From: CAZOWM01 sp964583615
Lineage (GTDB): Bacteria > Spirochaetota > B62-G9 > DRHN01
Reading direction: 5' to 3'
Assembly: GCA_964583615.1 (NCBI GenBank)
Contig: CAZOWM010000042.1
Location: forward strand, 1 to 32,124
DNA length: 32,124 nucleotides
This document shows positions 31,782-32,124 of this stretch, in pieces. Both the position numbers and the translations under genes were made by a program. The notes beneath the pieces are model-generated. The model saw nothing but the letters and a program-made list of their open reading frames with translations. It was not told the DNA's origin and searched no databases. How positions within the stretch are numbered: position 1 is the stretch's first letter; each line of letters begins with the position of its first letter.

Positions 31782-32124
31782 ATGCGCAGCAAAATAGCCC
31801 TGGTAACTGTTTTTATCCCCTTTCTCATACTGATCGGTGCGTTGGAGATTCAGGCAACGATCAACGAAGGCGGAACCATCGGTAGTGACACGGTGTGGAC
31901 CGATGACGATATTCATCTGGTCACCTCAAATGTCACTGTGGGGTCAGGAATCACATTAACCATAGAGCCGGGAACGATCGTAAAGTTCAATTCAGGTACA
32001 AGCCTCAGCATAAACCAGGGCATACTGGAGGCGGCAGGAACCGAGAGTGAGAAGGTAGTGTTCACCTCGTTTCGTGATGATGAGTTTGGGGGTGACACGA
32101 ACGGGGATGGGGTGAGCTGGGGGC
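31782..32124 (+). CDS. Exported beta-helix-like protein, truncated by window end
   Basis: Open frame running off the right edge, 114 codons visible. GGGAGG five nt before the ATG; signal peptide at about 1-26 (MRSK, then a hydrophobic run, ending EIQA). The mature part, VTVGSGITLTIEPGTIVKF then LEAAGTESEKVVFTSFRDD, is the classic opening of right-handed parallel beta-helix surface proteins, and GDTNGDGVSW follows. Third exported protein in a row after the secretion operon. The 172-bp gap upstream (31610-31781) shows no promoter that I trust. Confidence 0.8.
   Translation, partial: MRSKIALVTVFIPFLILIGALEIQATINEGGTIGSDTVWTDDDIHLVTSNVTVGSGITLTIEPGTIVKFNSGTSLSINQGILEAAGTESEKVVFTSFRDDEFGGDTNGDGVSWG

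Noticed and set aside
1..32124. CRISPR arrays, tRNA or rRNA genes, insertion sequences
   Set aside because: No regularly spaced repeats, cloverleaf-like sequence, transposase motifs or terminal inverted repeats were found when reading both strands.

Overview
This window is a 32 kb stretch of a draft bacterial genome: a run of exactly 100 Ns at 10739-10838 marks a scaffold gap. The organism is Gram-negative in architecture, since it encodes a type II secretion secretin, and most probably a spirochaete. The pointers are the mature N-terminus SGGKQE of the first solute-binding protein (a style common in Spirochaetota), frequent GTG/TTG starts, and the combination of gene families. The taxonomic call is inference, not proof.

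Region 1 (1-4485, minus strand): a PAS-GGDEF diguanylate cyclase, then a three-gene ABC importer of the TrpXYZ type (binding protein, LivH-like permease, ATPase) with its own sigma70-like promoter and a strong hairpin between the binding-protein and permease genes.

Region 2 (4625-18441, both strands): a catabolic island that looks built for a sugar alcohol. It holds two SDR dehydrogenases (one broken by the gap), two zinc MDR dehydrogenases, an FGGY carbohydrate kinase, a uroporphyrinogen-decarboxylase-fold protein, and a complete six-gene importer resembling rhizobial GlpV-P-Q-U-S-T, including the small DUF2160 membrane protein. A divergent promoter pair with an embedded palindrome lies between the kinase and the importer-side operon. 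No transcriptional regulator, GlpD-like glycerol-3-phosphate dehydrogenase, aldolase or epimerase is visible, so the substrate is unproven and need not be glycerol. The two importer ATPases have lost complementary motifs, which predicts one working and one dead ATP site. A short amidohydrolase-like C-terminal remnant suggests gene loss here.

Region 3 (18495-29214, plus strand): a nearly contiguous type II secretion operon: a short A24 prepilin peptidase, then GspD-E-F-G-(I/H)-J-K-L-M, a GspC/PilP-like bitopic protein and a TPR lipoprotein, closed by a terminator. Many genes overlap, indicating one transcription unit.

Region 4 (29236-32124, plus strand): a strong promoter with a long leader, then three signal-peptide proteins (a choice-of-anchor-D-like protein, an FN3-like protein with a C-terminal tandem repeat, and the start of a beta-helix-like protein cut by the window end). 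These are plausible cargo or partners of the secretion system next door, by position only.
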